A stretch of DNA of 64,000 nt, taken from Paenibacillus terrae. Its GTDB lineage: Bacteria > Bacillota > Bacilli > Paenibacillales > Paenibacillaceae. The stretch covers positions 62,001 through 126,000 of the forward strand of contig NZ_JTHP01000001.1 in assembly GCF_000943545.1 (NCBI RefSeq), in the 5' to 3' direction. The notes beneath the pieces were generated by a model. The model was not told the origin of the DNA and did not search any database. It saw only the letters and a program-made list of their open reading frames with translations. Position numbers and translations under genes: made by a program. How positions within the stretch are numbered: the stretch's first letter is position 1; each line of letters starts with the position of its first letter. Positions 61,862-64,000 of the stretch are shown here, piece after piece.

Positions 61862-62716
61862 TCATACCCCGGAATACGACATAAACCCGCCATCTACCGG
61901 AATCACTGTGCCCGTAACAAAGCCGGATGTCTGTTCATCCACGAGCCACAGCAGGGTGCCAAGCAGATCGTCCGGTACGCCGAAGCGGCGCATGGGGGTG
62001 TGGGCAATGATTTTATCCGCACGTTCAGTGAGGGAGCCGTCCTCGCGGGTTAGCAGACTGCGGTTTTGCTCTGTGAGAAAAAAGCCCGGTGCTATAGCGT
62101 TGACGCGAATACCCGCTTCAGCCAGATGGACAGCCAGCCATTGTGTGAAGTTGTTAATAGCAGCCTTGGCTGCGCTGTAAGCCGGAACTTTGGTCATCGG
62201 GCTGGGAGCACTCATAGAGGAAATGTTCAGCACGACTGCCCCTGAACGTCCTGTCATGCCATGTGCGAATATTTGTGTCGGAATGAGCGTTCCGATAAAA
62301 TTGACGTCCAGCACCTGGCGAAAACCGGGGATGCTCAGCTCGAAAAAGGTGGTGATATCGGGCTGCGTCAGGTCCTCCAACCGGAATGTCTCGAGGGTGG
62401 TATTGGCGCTCGCATGATTCCCTCCGGCTCCGTTGATCAGAATATCACAAGCGCCGAATTGCTTGCGTACCGCCTGTTCGGCCCGCCGAACGCTATCAGC
62501 TTCGGTGACGTCACAGGCCACAGCCATCGCTTCTCCGCCTGCGGCCTGAATATCATGGACTACATGCAGGCCCTTTTCTTCCGTTCGGTTCAGAATAGCG
62601 ACCTTCACGCCTTGCCTTGCCAGCTCGCGGGCCATCGCGCTGCACAGCACTCCGGCACCGCCTGTAACTACTGCTGTTTTGCCTGCCAGTGAAGGGTGTA
62701 GAGAAAGTGTGCTCAT
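61862..62716 (-). CDS. Fructuronate reductase / D-mannonate oxidoreductase of the SDR type (YjmF-like)
   Basis: 284 aa. Rossmann start [31 protein letters not shown], catalytic [20 protein letters not shown] with Ser, Tyr and Lys all present, then [14 protein letters not shown] and [16 protein letters not shown]. The [10 protein letters not shown] (Asn-His) stretch and an AG-rich loop with [22 protein letters not shown] match the SDR family used instead of classical UxuB in Bacillus. It overlaps the upstream uxuA gene by 4 bases (ATGA). Converts D-fructuronate to D-mannonate, the step before UxuA. Confidence 0.85.
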   Translation of the reverse strand: MSTLSLHPSLAGKTAVVTGGAGVLCSAMARELARQGVKVAILNRTEEKGLHVVHDIQAAGGEAMAVACDVTEADSVRRAEQAVRKQFGACDILINGAGGNHASANTTLETFRLEDLTQPDITTFFELSIPGFRQVLDVNFIGTLIPTQIFAHGMTGRSGAVVLNISSMSAPSPMTKVPAYSAAKAAINNFTQWLAVHLAEAGIRVNAIAPGFFLTEQNRSLLTREDGSLTERADKIIAHTPMRRFGVPDDLLGTLLWLVDEQTSGFVTGTVIPVDGGFMSYSGV

Positions 62717-63849
62717 AGGGTCGACTCCTTCGTATGGACTGATCCGGTCAGCGTGGTTTCCGTCTTGGAAACAGGAGAAATGTGTCTGACCTGGTTACAT
62801 GTCAATGCATCCCACAGCCCCCATAGATACATAATCCCAAGTGCGCGGTCATACAGTCCATATCCGGGTCTGCATTGCTCTCCCCACAAGTGGCGACCGT
62901 GATCCGGTCTGGCGTAGCCCGTAAAGCCAACATCGTGATACGCCTGGACAATGCCCGCAATATCGACGGTTCCATCCTGAGTTCGGTGAGATGTTTCGAT
63001 AAAATCTCCGTTAGCGGATACACGCACATTGCGGATATGGGCAAACGGAATACGATTCTTGAACTCATAAATCATGGAAACGATTTCATTTTTGGGGTTG
63101 GCTCCCAGCGAGCCAGAGCATAGGGTAATCCCGTTCGCGGGACTGTCGTACAGCGCCAGCAGCCTGCGCAAATGAGCCTGGCTTGTGATGATGCGTGGCA
63201 GTCCGAATACAGACCATGGCGGATCATCGGGGTGAATAGCCATCCGAATGCCGCTGCGTTCGGCAGCGGGAATAACGGCCTCCAGAAAGTAAGCCAGATT
63301 CCGCCACAGGTCTTCCTCCGTGACGTGGGTGTACGCTTCAAACAAAGCCGTCAGATGCTCCAGTCGCTCCGGTTCCCAGCCGGGCATGGTTAACGAGCTA
63401 TTTTCGTTAATTCGGCGTACCAGTTCGAACGGATCAATCCCTTCAATTCGTGACTTTTCAAAAAAAAGGGCTGTGGAGCCGTCCTCCAGTTCCTTATGCA
63501 GATCGGTGCGCAGCCAGTCGAATATGGGCATGAAATTATAGCAGACGACCTTGACGCCGTGCTGCCCGAGCTTTTCCAACGTGCGTATGTAGTTGCTGAT
63601 ATACAAATCGCGTGTCGGCCGTCCGAGCTTGATATCCTCATGCACATTTACACTTTCTACGACCTCATGGTGAAAACCGGCCTGTACAACCTGCTCTCGA
63701 AATGCCACAATACGCTCCAAAGGCCATTCTTCTCCGGCTGGAATATCGTGTAGCGCCCACACGATCCCTTCTACCCCCGGAATTTGTCGGATTTGTTCCA
63801 GCGTTACCGTATCGTTTCCTTCACCGAACCAACGAAATACCATGCGCAT
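62713..63849 (-). CDS. uxuA: Mannonate dehydratase
   Basis: 378 aa from an ATG with GGAG 11 bases upstream; the frame is open 22 codons further without a site. The start [25 protein letters not shown] and [15 protein letters not shown] are typical, as are [69 protein letters not shown] and [13 protein letters not shown]. It removes water from D-mannonate to give 2-keto-3-deoxygluconate. With the SDR gene downstream it completes the glucuronate branch, fitting the GH67 and pectin enzymes in the window. Confidence 0.95.
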   Translation of the reverse strand: MRMVFRWFGEGNDTVTLEQIRQIPGVEGIVWALHDIPAGEEWPLERIVAFREQVVQAGFHHEVVESVNVHEDIKLGRPTRDLYISNYIRTLEKLGQHGVKVVCYNFMPIFDWLRTDLHKELEDGSTALFFEKSRIEGIDPFELVRRINENSSLTMPGWEPERLEHLTALFEAYTHVTEEDLWRNLAYFLEAVIPAAERSGIRMAIHPDDPPWSVFGLPRIITSQAHLRRLLALYDSPANGITLCSGSLGANPKNEIVSMIYEFKNRIPFAHIRNVRVSANGDFIETSHRTQDGTVDIAGIVQAYHDVGFTGYARPDHGRHLWGEQCRPGYGLYDRALGIMYLWGLWDALTCNQVRHISPVSKTETTLTGSVHTKESTL

Positions 63850-63992
63850 GCTTTGCACCGCTCCATTCGTCATATGATAGGTGTAACAGCAATTTCCATT
63901 TCCCGATGTTTCCACATTACCATATTGCTAGAGATAATTGGAATAGTTAACCAAAATAAAATGACGTACAAACCAAAAGGAGGAAGTAGGTT

Positions 63993-64000
63993 ATGAAACT
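63993..64000 (+). CDS. Start of a further gene, cut by the window edge
   Basis: AAAAGGAGGAAG (63975-63986) is followed 6 bases later by ATGAAACT, the last bases of the window. Only three codons are visible. It is divergent from the uxu genes. Nothing can be said of its product. Confidence 0.5.

Overview
The window reads as chromosomal DNA of a Paenibacillus close to P. polymyxa. The strongest clue is a ~1197-residue secreted protein that joins a GH14 beta-amylase, two CBM25 modules and a GH13 alpha-amylase, the architecture described for the P. polymyxa beta/alpha-amylase. Bacillus-type operators (cre, Zur, Fur and Fnr boxes), strong AGGAGG ribosome binding sites, TTG/GTG starts and S-layer-homology (SLH) anchoring also point to Paenibacillus. 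No rRNA, tRNA, insertion sequence, prophage or CRISPR array was seen.

Layout. 1-5.5 kb: 3' part of an NSS transporter, an OatA-like acyltransferase, a polysaccharide deacetylase, and an AbrB/RelE-type toxin-antitoxin pair. 5.5-9.7 kb: a pectin module (PL9 pectate lyase, GPH sugar transporter, GH105 hydrolase) with a cre-like site. 10-14 kb: signal peptidase I, a Zur-boxed CobW-type GTPase and a chemotaxis receptor. 14.2-21 kb: a CUT1 sugar ABC importer (two permeases, binding protein, no ATPase) wrapped around a YesMN-type two-component system. 21-23.5 kb: an Old Yellow Enzyme, an ABC-transporter remnant and a frameshifted type I toxin locus. 23.5-33 kb: the beta/alpha-amylase under a perfect cre, then GH67 alpha-glucuronidase and GH52 beta-xylosidase divergent from an AraC regulator, with a 21-bp-spaced direct repeat between them. 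33-35.7 kb: SDR, Lrp/AsnC regulator, serine hydrolase.

35.6-38.5 kb is a decaying patch (HTH fragments, frameshifted and truncated genes) that also carries an apparently intact zeta-like kinase toxin behind an overlapping 58-codon gene. 38.7-46.3 kb: AraC/GyrI-like regulator, amidohydrolase, FetAB-like ABC exporter divergent from a TetR regulator, AGCS symporter and an NmrA/YhfK-like protein. 46.4-48.3 kb: a glycosyltransferase-like membrane protein with a glycine-rich loop.

48.4-53.3 kb holds a compact redox operon: flavodiiron protein, NADH:rubredoxin reductase, rubredoxin and an Fnr-type regulator. A perfect Fnr-like palindrome separates it from a cupin gene, and a Fur-boxed methyltransferase follows. 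53.4-61.6 kb is one giant gene (about 2713 aa): a subtilisin-like protease with a PA insert, two Big_2 domains, a long BspA-type leucine-rich array, two X2-like domains and three SLH repeats. Its promoter carries a perfect Fur palindrome directly after the -10, an unusual control for such a protein. 61.9-64 kb: mannonate/fructuronate genes uxuB-like and uxuA.

Taken together the genes serve plant polysaccharide use: pectin, glucuronoxylan and starch are cut outside the cell, oligomers are imported, and uronic acids enter the mannonate branch. A cell-surface and metal/oxygen stress layer sits alongside. The items most worth study are the Fur-controlled surface protease, the Fnr-centred flavodiiron operon, the zeta-like toxin with its small partner, the decayed type I toxin, and a 45-bp promoter-like repeat present twice.
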